The notes under the pieces are model-generated. The model worked only from the letters and a program-made list of their open reading frames with translations. It did not search any database and was not told where the DNA came from. The translations under genes and the position numbers were made by a program. DNA of 64,000 nt from Alcanivorax sp. 24 (GTDB lineage: Bacteria; Pseudomonadota; Gammaproteobacteria; Pseudomonadales; Alcanivoracaceae), in NCBI RefSeq assembly GCF_004360225.1, contig NZ_SNUA01000014.1:1-64000 (forward strand). Reading direction: 5' to 3'. This document shows, piece after piece, positions 41,714 through 49,856 of the stretch (its first letter is position 1; the number at the start of each line of letters is the position of its first letter).

Positions 41714-41740
41714 GTCTCAATCCTCCTGCCTTGACCAGAA

Positions 41741-42052
41741 TCAGCCTTGGATCCCGGTAATTTTCACCGCCGTGTACCACTGACGATGACCCTGCTGCTT
41801 GCGATGATGCTTGCGGCGGCGGAACTTGACCACATGGATCTTCTTGTGGCGGCCCTGCTCGACCACTTCGGCGCTGACCTTGGCGCCTTCCACCAGCGGC
41901 TGACCTACTTTAATGTCGTCGCCATCGGCAACCAGCAGAACCTGGTCGAAATCGATGGTTTCACCGGTGCCTACTTCAATTTTCTCCACGCGGAGGATAT
42001 CACCCTCCTCCACACGGTACTGTTTGCCACCGGTTTTGATGACTGCGTACAT
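41741..42052 (-). CDS. rplU: 50S ribosomal protein L21
   Basis: 103 residues, beginning [18 protein letters not shown] and ending with the basic [15 protein letters not shown] signature before the last strand. The ATG at 42052 is the family start; 18 upstream codons are open by chance. It forms an operon with rpmA. Confidence 0.98.
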   Translation of the reverse strand: MYAVIKTGGKQYRVEEGDILRVEKIEVGTGETIDFDQVLLVADGDDIKVGQPLVEGAKVSAEVVEQGRHKKIHVVKFRRRKHHRKQQGHRQWYTAVKITGIQG

Positions 42053-42147
42053 CCGTCTTGCTCCAGATGATCCTCGCGGGCGGACCTGCCTGTCTTGTCC
42101 CTGCAAACCAGGAGACGGGGGTCGCTTTGGGGGCCCGTTGGACGATG

Positions 42148-42176
42148 ACTAAAAAGGGCCGCGAAGTGTACGCCAA
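42148..42176 (-). promoter_or_regulatory. Predicted promoter of rplU-rpmA
   Basis: On the minus strand TTGGCG (42171-42176), 17 bases, TTTAGT (42148-42153). It would give a leader of about 90 bases. Both hexamers are weaker than consensus. Confidence 0.45.
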
Positions 42177-42241
42177 AGCAAGCCGCGACTCAAGCCCGGG
42201 GCGCCGAATGGCGGGCATCGGCTGCCCGCTGGCGGCTTTTC

Positions 42242-42269
42242 TTGACTGCCCGCCGCCCCCTGCTAGCAT
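42242..42269 (+). promoter_or_regulatory. Predicted promoter of ispB
   Basis: TTGACT (42242-42247), a 16-base spacer and TAGCAT (42264-42269), about 40 bases before the ispB ATG. Confidence 0.6.
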
Positions 42270-42308
42270 TGCCCGCTGTTCGCGCCCATTCTGCTGGATT
42301 GCTGCCCC

Positions 42309-43280
42309 ATGGATTTTAAGGCCATCAGTTCCAACGTCGCCGACGATTTCGAGGCGGTCAACCGCTTCATCCAACACCACCTGGATACGGATGTGCCGCT
42401 GATCCGCGAGGTCGGTGAGTACATCATCCAATCCGGCGGCAAGCGTCTGCGCCCCCTGGTGTGCCTGCTCTGCGCCCGTGCCGCCGGCTATTCCGGCGAC
42501 AAGCACGTCAACGTCGCCGCGGTCATCGAATTGTTGCATACCGCCACGCTGCTCCACGATGATGTGGTGGACGAATCCGGTTTGCGCCGCGGCCGCCCCA
42601 CCGTCAACGCGGTATGGGGTAACGCCGCCAGCGTGCTGGTGGGCGACTTCCTGATCTCGCGCTCGTTCCAGTTGATGGTGGCACTGGAGGACCAGCGGCT
42701 GCTGGAAATCCTGTCCCTGAGCACCAATACCATCTCCGAGGGCGAGGTCCTGCAGTTGATCAACTGCCGTGATCCGGACACCAGCGAAGAAAGCTATATG
42801 CGGGTGATCCACCACAAGACCGCGAAGATGTTCGAGTCCGCCGCGGAAACCGGGGCCGTGCTGGGCGCCACCGAGGAGCGCGATCAGGCGGAGGCCTTCG
42901 CCACCTTCGGCCGCCACCTCGGCATCGCCTTCCAATTGGTGGATGACGTGCTCGACTATCAGGGCGATGTGGAAGAACTGGGCAAAAACGTGGGTGACGA
43001 CCTGGCCGAGGGCAAACCCACCCTGCCACTGATCCACACCATTCGCAGCGGCTCCCAGGAGCAGGCCAAACTGATCAAGGACGCCATTCGTACCGGCGGG
43101 CTGGATCGTCTGCAGGATATCATCCGCATCGTGCGGGATTCCGGTGGCCTCAGCCACACCGTGGCGGTGGCGGAGGAACAGACCCGGCTTGCCCTGGCGG
43201 CACTGGAGACGGTACCCGAGTCCCGTTATAAAGAAGCTCTGCGAACCCTGGCTTTGGAATCCCTGAAACGGACCCATTAG
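42309..43280 (+). CDS. ispB: Octaprenyl (polyprenyl) diphosphate synthase
   Basis: A trans-polyprenyl synthase that makes the ubiquinone side chain by adding IPP units. Both aspartate-rich metal motifs are visible: DDVVDESGLRRGRP and DDVLDYQGD, plus the GGKRLRPL substrate site. Length is 323. The chain length (C40 or C45) cannot be fixed from sequence by eye. It is divergent from rplU, as in many gammaproteobacteria. Confidence 0.94.
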   Translation: MDFKAISSNVADDFEAVNRFIQHHLDTDVPLIREVGEYIIQSGGKRLRPLVCLLCARAAGYSGDKHVNVAAVIELLHTATLLHDDVVDESGLRRGRPTVNAVWGNAASVLVGDFLISRSFQLMVALEDQRLLEILSLSTNTISEGEVLQLINCRDPDTSEESYMRVIHHKTAKMFESAAETGAVLGATEERDQAEAFATFGRHLGIAFQLVDDVLDYQGDVEELGKNVGDDLAEGKPTLPLIHTIRSGSQEQAKLIKDAIRTGGLDRLQDIIRIVRDSGGLSHTVAVAEEQTRLALAALETVPESRYKEALRTLALESLKRTH

Positions 43281-43290
43281 AACCTGTTCA
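43277..43290 (+). repeat. Copy of a dispersed intergenic motif (TTAGAACCTGTTCA)
   Basis: One of about eight intergenic copies of TTAGAGCCTGTTCA-like sequence in the window; it overlaps the ispB stop codon. Others are near 19523, 40011, 44896, 47824, 47909 (inverted), and a weaker one near 53363. Confidence 0.55.
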
Positions 43291-43325
43291 TAGAGCCCCG
43301 AACCGAGACAGATGAGGAAAGACTC

Positions 43326-43919
43326 ATGCGTTCCCTACTGACCGTTCTGATTGCCGCCCTGGTTGTAAGCGGCTGTGCCCTGAGCCCGCAGCGCATTGAG
43401 GTCGACCCGCAAGTGCAGGTCAAGGCCTCCAATGTCGGCCATAACCGTTCGGTGCAGGTCATTGGTGTCGATTCCCGCGGCAAGAATGAGTTTGGCAGCC
43501 GCGGCGGTGTTTACGACGAAACCGCCCTGCTGATCCCCAGTAACGACATCAAGGCGGCGATCGCCGACACCGTCCGCAACGGCCTGCAAAGCCTGGGCTT
43601 CAACGCCTTCAACCCCACCGACGACACCACGACGCTGGAAGTGCGTCTGGAACAGCTGGACTATGTTCCAGAGCCGGGTTCCGTGGTGAACCGGGTCGAT
43701 CTGAGTCTGGTACTGCAGGCGGAAGCCCGTCGCGGCCCGACCACGCACACCGGCACCTACAAAAGCAGCGTGGAACATAAAACGCCATTCACTCCCTCTC
43801 TGGCGCAAAACCGGCAGATGATCAACAACATCCTGGCCAAAGCCATCGAGCGTCTGCTGCAGGACCCGGAAATGCTGGCCTTCCTGGCCGGCGCCGACTT
43901 CCCCGGCGATAGCGAGTAA
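43326..43919 (+). CDS. YajG family lipoprotein
   Basis: Outer-membrane lipoprotein with lipobox VSGC (Cys17) and no Asp at +2. The remaining 180 residues match the YajG fold by pattern (ALLIPSNDIKAAIADTVRNGLQSLGF ... LEVRLEQLDYVP). Function is unknown; homologues are widespread in gammaproteobacteria. Start has GAGGAAAG upstream. Length is 197. Confidence 0.82.
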   Translation: MRSLLTVLIAALVVSGCALSPQRIEVDPQVQVKASNVGHNRSVQVIGVDSRGKNEFGSRGGVYDETALLIPSNDIKAAIADTVRNGLQSLGFNAFNPTDDTTTLEVRLEQLDYVPEPGSVVNRVDLSLVLQAEARRGPTTHTGTYKSSVEHKTPFTPSLAQNRQMINNILAKAIERLLQDPEMLAFLAGADFPGDSE

Positions 43920-43927
43920 GCGGTTTC

Positions 43928-44212
43928 GTGGCTGGCCAGGTGAGCATTCACTACTGCCGCCAATGCAACTGGCTACTGCGCTCCGCCTGGTATGCCCAGG
44001 AGCTGCTCTCCACGTTTTCGGAAGAACTGGAGGGCGTCACGCTGCGACCAGGCACCGGCGGAGTATTTAAGATCAGCGTGGATGGCACGCTGATCTGGGA
44101 CCGGGCCGAAGACGGCGGCTTTCCGGAGATCACTGAGCTAAAGCGCCGGGTGCGCGATATCGCCTGCCCTGACCGCGCCCTCGGCCACATCGACCGCCAC
44201 CCGCCGCAATAA
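43928..44212 (+). CDS. SelT/SelW/SelH (Rdx) family protein
   Basis: A 94-residue thioredoxin-like protein with the N-terminal redox motif YCRQCNW (CxxC, where eukaryotic homologues have CxxSec) and the family pattern VTLRPGTGGVFKISVDGTLIWDR, FPEITELKRRVRD. It starts 8 bases after the previous gene at a GTG; a second GTG four codons on is possible. Role is unknown, presumed redox. Confidence 0.85.
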   Translation: MAGQVSIHYCRQCNWLLRSAWYAQELLSTFSEELEGVTLRPGTGGVFKISVDGTLIWDRAEDGGFPEITELKRRVRDIACPDRALGHIDRHPPQ

Positions 44213-44230
44213 TCCGCCACACTGGCGGCG

Positions 44231-44422
44231 TCAGTCGTTTTCCGGGCGGACACTGACTTCGGGAAACTCCGGCTCCGCCAGCACCACCGTCAGAACCAAC
44301 GGCTGGCAACAGACGTGGCAGTCTTCCACATACTCCTGATCGCCCTGAGAGGGATCGACCAGAGCCTCGAAGTACTGCCAGCAATGGGGACATTGCACCG
44401 ATACCGGTATCAGCGTGTCCAT
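44231..44422 (-). CDS. CPxCG-motif small zinc-ribbon protein
   Basis: A 63-residue protein with two cysteine pairs: CPHCWQYFEALVDPS and CHVCCQPLVL, the pattern of the CPXCG-containing family of unknown function. The ATG at 44422 overlaps the 3' end of the HIT gene by 13 bases in another frame. Acidic C-terminus. Confidence 0.8.
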   Translation of the reverse strand: MDTLIPVSVQCPHCWQYFEALVDPSQGDQEYVEDCHVCCQPLVLTVVLAEPEFPEVSVRPEND

Positions 44423-44823
44423 GCCCCCTCCGGCAAGGCCAACCGCGCCAGCCACCGCGGTGCTTCTTCCACCGGGCGAGGCGTTCCCTGCCCCCATACA
44501 GGCCCCGGCCAGCAAGGGTCGTCGCGGAAGCGAGCGATCACATGGACGTGCAATTGAGGCACCAGATTGCCCAAGGCACCGATGTTGGTTTTGTCGGCAC
44601 CAGTAACCCGTTCCAATTCCGCCGCCAGCCCGTTGACCACGCTTAGCAGCCGGTGCTGCTCCGGTTCCGCCAGTTGATGCCACTCACGGATTCCCGCCCT
44701 GCGCGGGACCACCACCAGCCAGGGAAAACGGCCGTCGCGCAACCAGCGAATCCAGCAAAACTCATCCTCGGCCACGGCGCCGGTGTCCGCCGCCAACCGT
44801 TCATGCAATACCACCGCGGTCAT
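44410..44823 (-). CDS. HIT domain protein (nucleotide hydrolase family)
   Basis: A 137-residue histidine-triad protein. The triad appears as QLHVHVIAR, with two histidines where HxHxH is usual, so it lacks the third one or has it shifted. Family members hydrolyse or transfer nucleotidyl groups. The ATG at 44823 has GGAGAGG upstream; longer in-frame starts are unlikely. Confidence 0.8.
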   Translation of the reverse strand: MTAVVLHERLAADTGAVAEDEFCWIRWLRDGRFPWLVVVPRRAGIREWHQLAEPEQHRLLSVVNGLAAELERVTGADKTNIGALGNLVPQLHVHVIARFRDDPCWPGPVWGQGTPRPVEEAPRWLARLALPEGAWTR

Positions 44824-44961
44824 AACCTCTCCGTTTAATCCAGGGCACTTCTCGCCATGCCACGCCATCCAGGCTAGCATGATACGCCAAAATTATTAGA
44901 GCCTATCAAGGCTGTGCCGCCATTGGCGGCGTCACATGCTTTTCTGTCTGGGGGGACGGTT

Positions 44962-45351
44962 ATGGAATGGGTGGCCATCGTCACGGTGCTTGCCTTGCTG
45001 CAATGCGCCCTGTTCAGCTTCCTGGTGGGACGGGCCCGGGTCAAATACCAGATCCGCGCGCCATCCGTGACCGGACATGAGTTATTTGAACGCAGCCACC
45101 GAATCCATGCCAACACCGTGGAACAGCTGGTGCTGTTCCTGCCGGCGCTGTGGCTATGCGGCTGGTACCTGGAGCCGCGCGCGGCGGCGGTGGTGGGCGG
45201 CCTGTTCCTGATCGGCCGCCAGCTCTATTTCAATCATTACCTGGAACAGCCCCGGGATCGCGGCACCGGCTTCCTGCTTGGCTTCCTGGTGACGCTGACG
45301 CTGTTGCTGGGCGCGCTTGGCGGTGCCGTCAGTTCACTGATCCTTCATTGA
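44962..45351 (+). CDS. MAPEG family membrane protein
   Basis: 129 residues with four hydrophobic helices and the MAPEG features RVKYQIRAPSVTGHELFERSHRIHANTVEQLVLFLPALW. Eukaryotic relatives use glutathione on lipids or xenobiotics; bacterial roles are unclear. The ATG at 44962 follows a GGGGGGA stretch. Confidence 0.85.
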   Translation: MEWVAIVTVLALLQCALFSFLVGRARVKYQIRAPSVTGHELFERSHRIHANTVEQLVLFLPALWLCGWYLEPRAAAVVGGLFLIGRQLYFNHYLEQPRDRGTGFLLGFLVTLTLLLGALGGAVSSLILH

Positions 45352-45403
45352 ACACGGCCGGTTCCGCCACGCTCTCCACGGGACAGGGCGTCCACGGGGA
45401 GTC

Positions 45404-46420
45404 CTAGCCGCGATAGTCCGACGGGCTCTTGCCAGTCCAGCGGCGGAACGCACGGGCAAAGTTGGAGGCATCGGAATAACCCAGCGCGGCGGCGATGTCG
45501 TCCACCGAGCGCCGACTTTGTGACAGGTATTCCACCGCCAGCCCCTTTCGCAGATCATCGAGCAGCGTCTGATAGCTGGTGCCCAACTGCTGCAGCTTGC
45601 GTTTGAGCGTTCGGGAGGACATGTGCAGCTCACTGGCCACTTCCTCGACGCCCGGGAACCGGCCCGAGCGCGCCAGAATGATTCTGCGCACCTGGCCCAA
45701 CAGTGGCGGCGGCGCCTTGATATGGGCCAGTTCCTGCTCGCATTGCACTTCCGCCAGACGCGCCAGACGTGGATCCGCGAAGCGCAGCCGGTATTGCAAA
45801 CGCTCCGCCGGAAAGCGCATCTGACTATAGGCGCAATCAAAATATACCGGCACCGGTATCAGCGGCCTCAGCCGTTGAAAATAATCCGGCTCCGGATAGG
45901 AAAAGCGCAGCTCACCGAACAGCTCCACCTCCGGCAACATCTGCAGCCCCATGAAGTGGAAACTGGAAAACAGGCTCTCCGTCAGCAACGGCGCCAGATC
46001 ACCAAGAGACAGCATTTCATTGACCTGCAGCACCGCCCAGTCGCCCTCGACAAAGGACTCGAGCTGAATCAGGGTGCTGCGGATGCGGAAGAACTTCACC
46101 GCCAGTTCGATGGCGTCGCCCAGGGTTTCACTGCTCATCGCCGCGTAGCCGAGAAAACCATGGGAAGACAGGGGCGTCGCCGCTCCCAGCTCCCACCCGA
46201 GCCAGGGCTCGTTGGTCAGCATCACCGCGCGGCGGGCCACCCGCCGCAGCAGCGTCGCGGAGACCCGCGATTTCGCCTCGCGCCAGCATCCCCGGCGGAC
46301 ACCGGTTCCATCCAGCAACTGCTCCTCGCTGAATCCACGCTTCTTCATCACTTCCATGAAGGGAATCAGGTACTCCGCGGACACTGCGTATTCTTCGGGA
46401 TTCATTTTTAGAATTGTCAT
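45404..46420 (-). CDS. AraC family regulator with N-terminal arabinose-binding-like domain
   Basis: Length is 338. Residues 1-190 form the PF12625-type sensing domain seen in regulators such as OruR and ArgR-like AraC proteins; the C-terminal double helix-turn-helix spans about 240-335 (VEEVASELHMSSRTLKRKLQQLGTSYQTLLDDLRKGLA...IAAALGYSDASNFARAFRRWTGKSP). It is divergent from an SDR gene with 197 bases between, so it may control it. The ATG at 46420 was chosen; a second ATG is five codons on. Confidence 0.85.
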   Translation of the reverse strand: MTILKMNPEEYAVSAEYLIPFMEVMKKRGFSEEQLLDGTGVRRGCWREAKSRVSATLLRRVARRAVMLTNEPWLGWELGAATPLSSHGFLGYAAMSSETLGDAIELAVKFFRIRSTLIQLESFVEGDWAVLQVNEMLSLGDLAPLLTESLFSSFHFMGLQMLPEVELFGELRFSYPEPDYFQRLRPLIPVPVYFDCAYSQMRFPAERLQYRLRFADPRLARLAEVQCEQELAHIKAPPPLLGQVRRIILARSGRFPGVEEVASELHMSSRTLKRKLQQLGTSYQTLLDDLRKGLAVEYLSQSRRSVDDIAAALGYSDASNFARAFRRWTGKSPSDYRG

Positions 46421-46617
46421 CTTGCCGTTCCCGTCTTGATCTCTCGCATTGGCCTGAAATGACAGACCTGCACACCATACCCAGCCCCCTCCCCGACCGG
46501 CATTGCCCCTGAAGCCCGTCGACCGGGCACCTGCGGTCAACCGCCCCCCTCTTCCCTCCTCTCCAGCGGCCGGCGTACTCTGTAAAACTCCCCCGGCACA
46601 CATTAAAGGAGAGCATC

Positions 46618-47448
46618 ATGTCGACACTGAGCGGCAAGACCCTGTTCATCACCGGCGCCAGCCGTGGCATCGGCAAGGCCATCGGCCTGCGCGCCGCCCG
46701 CGACGGTGCCAACATCGTGTTGTTTTCAAAAACCGCCGAACCCCACCCCAAGCTGCCGGGCACGCTTTATACCGCGGCCGAGGAAATGCAGGAGGCCGGC
46801 GGGAAAACGCTGGTGTGCGTGGGGGACATTCGTCACGAGGAAGACGTGGCGGACGCGGTGCAACAGGCGGAGGAAACCTTTGGCGGCCTGGACATTCTGG
46901 TCAACAACGCCAGCGCCATCTCACTGACTTCCACCGAAAGCACCGGCATGAAGTCCTATGATCTGATGCATCAGGTCAACGCCCGCGGCACTTTCCTGGC
47001 CAGCCGGTTGTGCCTGCCGCTGCTGCGCCGGGCGGAAAACCCTCACATCCTGATGCTGTCGCCACCACTGAATCTGAATCCAGCCTGGTTCGGGCGCCAC
47101 CTGGCCTACACCATGGCCAAGTACGGCATGAGCATGTGCGTATTGGGCCTGGCGGATGAATACCGGAACCGGGTGGGCGTCAACGCGCTGTGGCCACGGA
47201 CCGCCATCAATACCTCCGCGGTACGCAATCTCCTGGGCGGCGAACAGTCGGTGCAGGCATCGCGCCAGCCCGAAATCATGGCCGACGCCGCCCATGTCAT
47301 CCTGACCCGGCCGGCGGCCCGGTGCAGCGGCAACTTCTTTATTGATGATGAGGTTCTGGCGGCGGAAGGCGTGGATCTGGACCGCTACAAAGTGGATCCG
47401 TCACTGAGCGATGATCAGTTGCTGCCGGACTTTTTCCTGGACACCTGA
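46618..47448 (+). CDS. Short-chain dehydrogenase/reductase, HSDL2-like
   Basis: NAD(P)-dependent SDR with TGASRGIGKA (residues 13-22), NNASA and the catalytic YxxxK (AYTMAKYGM). The serine of the triad is in HILMLSPPLN. The overall sequence resembles hydroxysteroid dehydrogenase-like protein 2 but lacks its SCP2 domain. Length is 276. AAAGGAGAG precedes the ATG. Substrate unknown, likely lipid-like. Confidence 0.85.
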   Translation: MSTLSGKTLFITGASRGIGKAIGLRAARDGANIVLFSKTAEPHPKLPGTLYTAAEEMQEAGGKTLVCVGDIRHEEDVADAVQQAEETFGGLDILVNNASAISLTSTESTGMKSYDLMHQVNARGTFLASRLCLPLLRRAENPHILMLSPPLNLNPAWFGRHLAYTMAKYGMSMCVLGLADEYRNRVGVNALWPRTAINTSAVRNLLGGEQSVQASRQPEIMADAAHVILTRPAARCSGNFFIDDEVLAAEGVDLDRYKVDPSLSDDQLLPDFFLDT

Positions 47449-47581
47449 CCGCCGCGCCCCAGGCGCCGGTGACTGGCAAAAACCGTCACATCCTGCCGCA
47501 AGGCGCGGCGCCGAATCGTCAGGCTCACGAAAAAGAAACTGTATCTCATTGATTTTTAATCAAATATAAAAAGCCGCAGGC

Positions 47582-47597
47582 TGGCACGGTTCTCGCT
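47582..47597 (+). promoter_or_regulatory. Sigma54-type promoter
   Basis: TGGCAC-N5-TCGCT: GG at 47583-47584 and GC at 47595-47596 are exactly ten bases apart, the required -24/-12 geometry; consensus is TGGCAC-N5-TTGCT. A 15-base palindrome TTGAT-TTTTA-ATCAA lies upstream at 47549-47563. The start point would be near 47608, 22 bases before the following small gene. Confidence 0.65.
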
Positions 47598-47629
47598 AAC
47601 CAAGGGGGAAGACGATCAGGTGAGACATC

Positions 47630-47818
47630 ATGAGCAAAGTCATGCGCCTCGAAGAGCACGACCCCGAAACCGCTCTGGAAAATCTGAACCGGCTTACCGG
47701 TCTGGACTTCCATTGCTGGCCTGAGTCATTACTGGAACAAGACCGCAAGCCGCCCCGGCCCCGCCAGCCGCGAGAGGCCGGCAGCAAGTCCCGCCGCACC
47801 GCGGGCGGCGCGGCTTGA
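47630..47818 (+). CDS. Small protein of unknown function behind a sigma54-type promoter
   Basis: 62 residues, MSKVMRLEEHDPETALENLN opening, with a basic, proline-rich C-terminal half (about 38-62). No membrane helix, signal peptide or cysteine pair. I do not recognise it. Support for it being real is the AGGTGAG ribosome site 6 bases upstream, and the sigma54-like promoter in the right position. Confidence 0.55.
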   Translation: MSKVMRLEEHDPETALENLNRLTGLDFHCWPESLLEQDRKPPRPRQPREAGSKSRRTAGGAA

Positions 47819-47823
47819 AGCGC

Positions 47824-47922
47824 TTGGAGCCTGTTCAAAGTCTTTACACCACCGCACCCGGAGTTCCCTTCTCACCTGATAGAACGTGGGCTCGGCCCTT
47901 CGGGTTTTGCGCAGGCTCTTAG
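47824..47922. repeat. Small element bounded by inverted copies of the dispersed motif
   Basis: Bases 47824-47840 (TTGGAGCCTGTTCAAAG) and, inverted, 47905-47922 (CTAAGAGCCTGCGCAAAA on the minus strand) bracket about 65 bases without a gene. It overlaps only the stop region of the downstream gene. It looks like a MITE-like or REP-like remnant. Confidence 0.45.
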
Positions 47923-48299
47923 TAGTTGGAGATCAACTTGTCCTGAGGATCCAAGGCCATGCCTCTGCGCTGCATATACAGCTCTTCCACGACATAACGC
48001 ATGGCGGAGTCGGACAGGCCCAGGGTTACCTGGATCTGCTCCACACTGTCACTGAGCCTGAGCTTGACCACTCCGGACAACAACGCGCTCCCCTCCCCCT
48101 GAACTTCGGCGCAGTCGACCACCACCGCCTGCTCGCCCTTTTCATCCAGGCAACACACGCGCAACTCCACCCGGCCCCGAGCCCCGGTCACCCGTACCCA
48201 GGAGGCCACGTTGAATTCCGCTTCCCATTGCCGGGCCCGAGCCGGCCTTCCCCCCGCCCAGATGCGCTCCGGCACCTTGGCAATAAACGCTTCACTCAT
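47919..48299 (-). CDS. Conserved-type hypothetical protein
   Basis: 126 residues, soluble, with several beta-strand-like segments (VELRVCCLDEKGEQAVVVDCAEVQG...SALLSGVVKLRLS) and an acidic balance. I do not recognise the family. The ATG at 48299 has GAG/GGA upstream; an ATG three codons earlier is possible. It faces the sigma54-linked small gene across the repeat element. Confidence 0.6.
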   Translation of the reverse strand: MSEAFIAKVPERIWAGGRPARARQWEAEFNVASWVRVTGARGRVELRVCCLDEKGEQAVVVDCAEVQGEGSALLSGVVKLRLSDSVEQIQVTLGLSDSAMRYVVEELYMQRRGMALDPQDKLISNY

Positions 48300-48566
48300 G
48301 GAATCCATCTCGACATTTATTCTTCAGGCAGTGTACGGACGCCCTGAAATCTCTGCCACGGGCAATTTGGCGGGCCCAGGTTGATACGCATCACAAGGCC
48401 GACCAACGGACGTTGTTTTATTGTCCGACAATCAAAACCGTGTCCCGTCACGACACCCCGTACTCTGGGCGCCACACTTTGGCGAATCGTTCCCGCCAAA
48501 CCCTTTTCTCCGGCGACGCCATGGCGCTTGCCGATCCCCAAACGACCCGCTGACGAGAGGCGATCC

Positions 48567-48998
48567 ATGGGCGAGTTGAAAGAACTGCGTGAAGAACGGG
48601 CCAATCTGGTCAACCGTGCCAAAAGCCTGGCCAACACCCTGTACCTGGCCGGACTGGGCGCTTACAGCAAGGCCAATGAGAAATCCGAGGAGCTCTACGG
48701 ACACTACCTGTCCACCGGAGCCCAAGACTACGGCGACGAGGCCGAGGGCAAATCAAAACTGGCTCTGGCCAGCCGCGGCCTGTTTCTCAGCGCCCGCCAG
48801 CTGGTCGACGAGGCGCCGCGGAAACGCCAGGAGCTTTACGAAAACCTGGTTGCCGCCGGCAAGGAAGAGCGCGGCGAAAAAGCGGAAAGTAGCAACGAGT
48901 TCGTGCTGGCGGGTGTGGGCGCCGTTTCCACCGTGCGCCAACAAGGCCAGAAACTGCTGGATGAGCTGGTCAGCGCCGGCGAGAAAGAGCGCGCCTGA
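48567..48998 (+). CDS. Phasin-like granule-associated protein with three internal repeats
   Basis: 143 residues, helical and charged. Three related units are visible: YLAGLGAYSKANEKSEELYG (26-45), LASRGLFLSARQLVDEAPRK (68-87) and LAGVGAVSTVRQQGQKLLDE (114-133), each followed by L-x-x-G-x-E. The unit resembles the phasin repeat of PHA granule proteins. No PHA synthase lies in the window; an alternative is a coat protein for other lipid bodies. GAGAGG precedes the ATG. Confidence 0.65.
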   Translation: MGELKELREERANLVNRAKSLANTLYLAGLGAYSKANEKSEELYGHYLSTGAQDYGDEAEGKSKLALASRGLFLSARQLVDEAPRKRQELYENLVAAGKEERGEKAESSNEFVLAGVGAVSTVRQQGQKLLDELVSAGEKERA

Positions 48999-49028
48999 TT
49001 CTGATTTCTGTCACTTCTCTCCTTACTT

Positions 49029-49053
49029 GGGGCCCTTATCGGCCCCTTTTTTT
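49029..49053 (+). terminator. Rho-independent terminator after the phasin-like gene
   Basis: GGGGCC (49029-49034), a six-base loop, GGCCCC (49041-49046), then seven T. Confidence 0.92.
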
Positions 49054-49170
49054 GGTTCACGATGATTCCAGCGCGGTAGTCCGCCGCTCGGCGCCGCAGC
49101 TCGATACAGCAGATTTATCAATAAATTACCCGCGCCCATCATAATGTTGTTCGGCCAGCCCGTTTTGGGA

Positions 49171-49755
49171 TCAGGCCTGCAAGGCCTGACCGATCACTTC
49201 GACGATCTGAACACCTTCCGGTGTCGACCAGTCCCCCGCCAAACCTGCCAGCAACTGGTTCGTGCCCAACAGCGTGGCACCCGCACGTTGCATCCGGTCA
49301 AGCGACAGATCATCGGCCGTCTTACCGGGTGAACCTCCAGCATCGGCCACGACCAGCACTTCATAGCCAGCCTCCAACAGGGTCAGCACTGGATACACCG
49401 TACACACGTCATTCGTGACCCCGGCGACGATCAACGTTCTGCGCCCGGTCGCCTTTACGGCCGCAGCGAACTGGTCGTCAAACATGGCATTGACGATGCC
49501 CGCGCGCTGGATGCGCGACTGGAACTGCTGGGGCAGTATCTCCGCGAGTTCACTCAACAGCGGACCTTGGGCATGGTCTTCCATGCTTGATGTCAGTACC
49601 ACAGGCAATCTCAGGATGCGGGCAGTTTTGGCGAGCATTAGCGCGTTGCGCTTCATTTCCTCGAAAGGGATCGATTTCACCCAGCTCATCGTACCGACCT
49701 GATGGTCGATGAGCAGGACAGCGGCGTCACGCCAGAAGGCACGGTTGTCTGTCAT
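49171..49755 (-). CDS. Isochorismatase family hydrolase (YcaC-like)
   Basis: A cysteine hydrolase fold of 194 residues. The catalytic Asp is in LLIDHQVG and the cysteine in GVTNDVCT; the triad lysine lies in or near RRTLIVAG. Sequence flavour is that of YcaC-like hydrolases of unknown substrate. ATG at 49755 chosen (MTDNRAFWRD); seven more codons are open upstream. It is divergent from a LysR gene, which probably controls it. Confidence 0.85.
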   Translation of the reverse strand: MTDNRAFWRDAAVLLIDHQVGTMSWVKSIPFEEMKRNALMLAKTARILRLPVVLTSSMEDHAQGPLLSELAEILPQQFQSRIQRAGIVNAMFDDQFAAAVKATGRRTLIVAGVTNDVCTVYPVLTLLEAGYEVLVVADAGGSPGKTADDLSLDRMQRAGATLLGTNQLLAGLAGDWSTPEGVQIVEVIGQALQA

Positions 49756-49826
49756 TGCAGTTCTCCGGATACGCAAGGTGGACTCCGGGGCGCCACCCAG
49801 CCGTGATCACACTATCCAGCGAACCA

Positions 49827-49841
49827 TATTTGGTGTAAATA
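49827..49841. promoter_or_regulatory. Candidate LysR-regulator operator
   Basis: TATTT-GGTGT-AAATA is a perfect inverted repeat with the T-N11-A spacing in its core, between the divergent isochorismatase and LysR genes. Confidence 0.55.
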
Positions 49842-49856
49842 CGGAAAATCTCATTT

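Noticed and set aside
42000-43277. 425-codon open frame on the minus strand
   Set aside because: Antisense to ispB and overlapping the rplU start; no motif.
47549-47563. FNR/Anr box
   Set aside because: TTGAT-N5-ATCAA has five spacer bases where four are required, so it is reported only as a palindrome.
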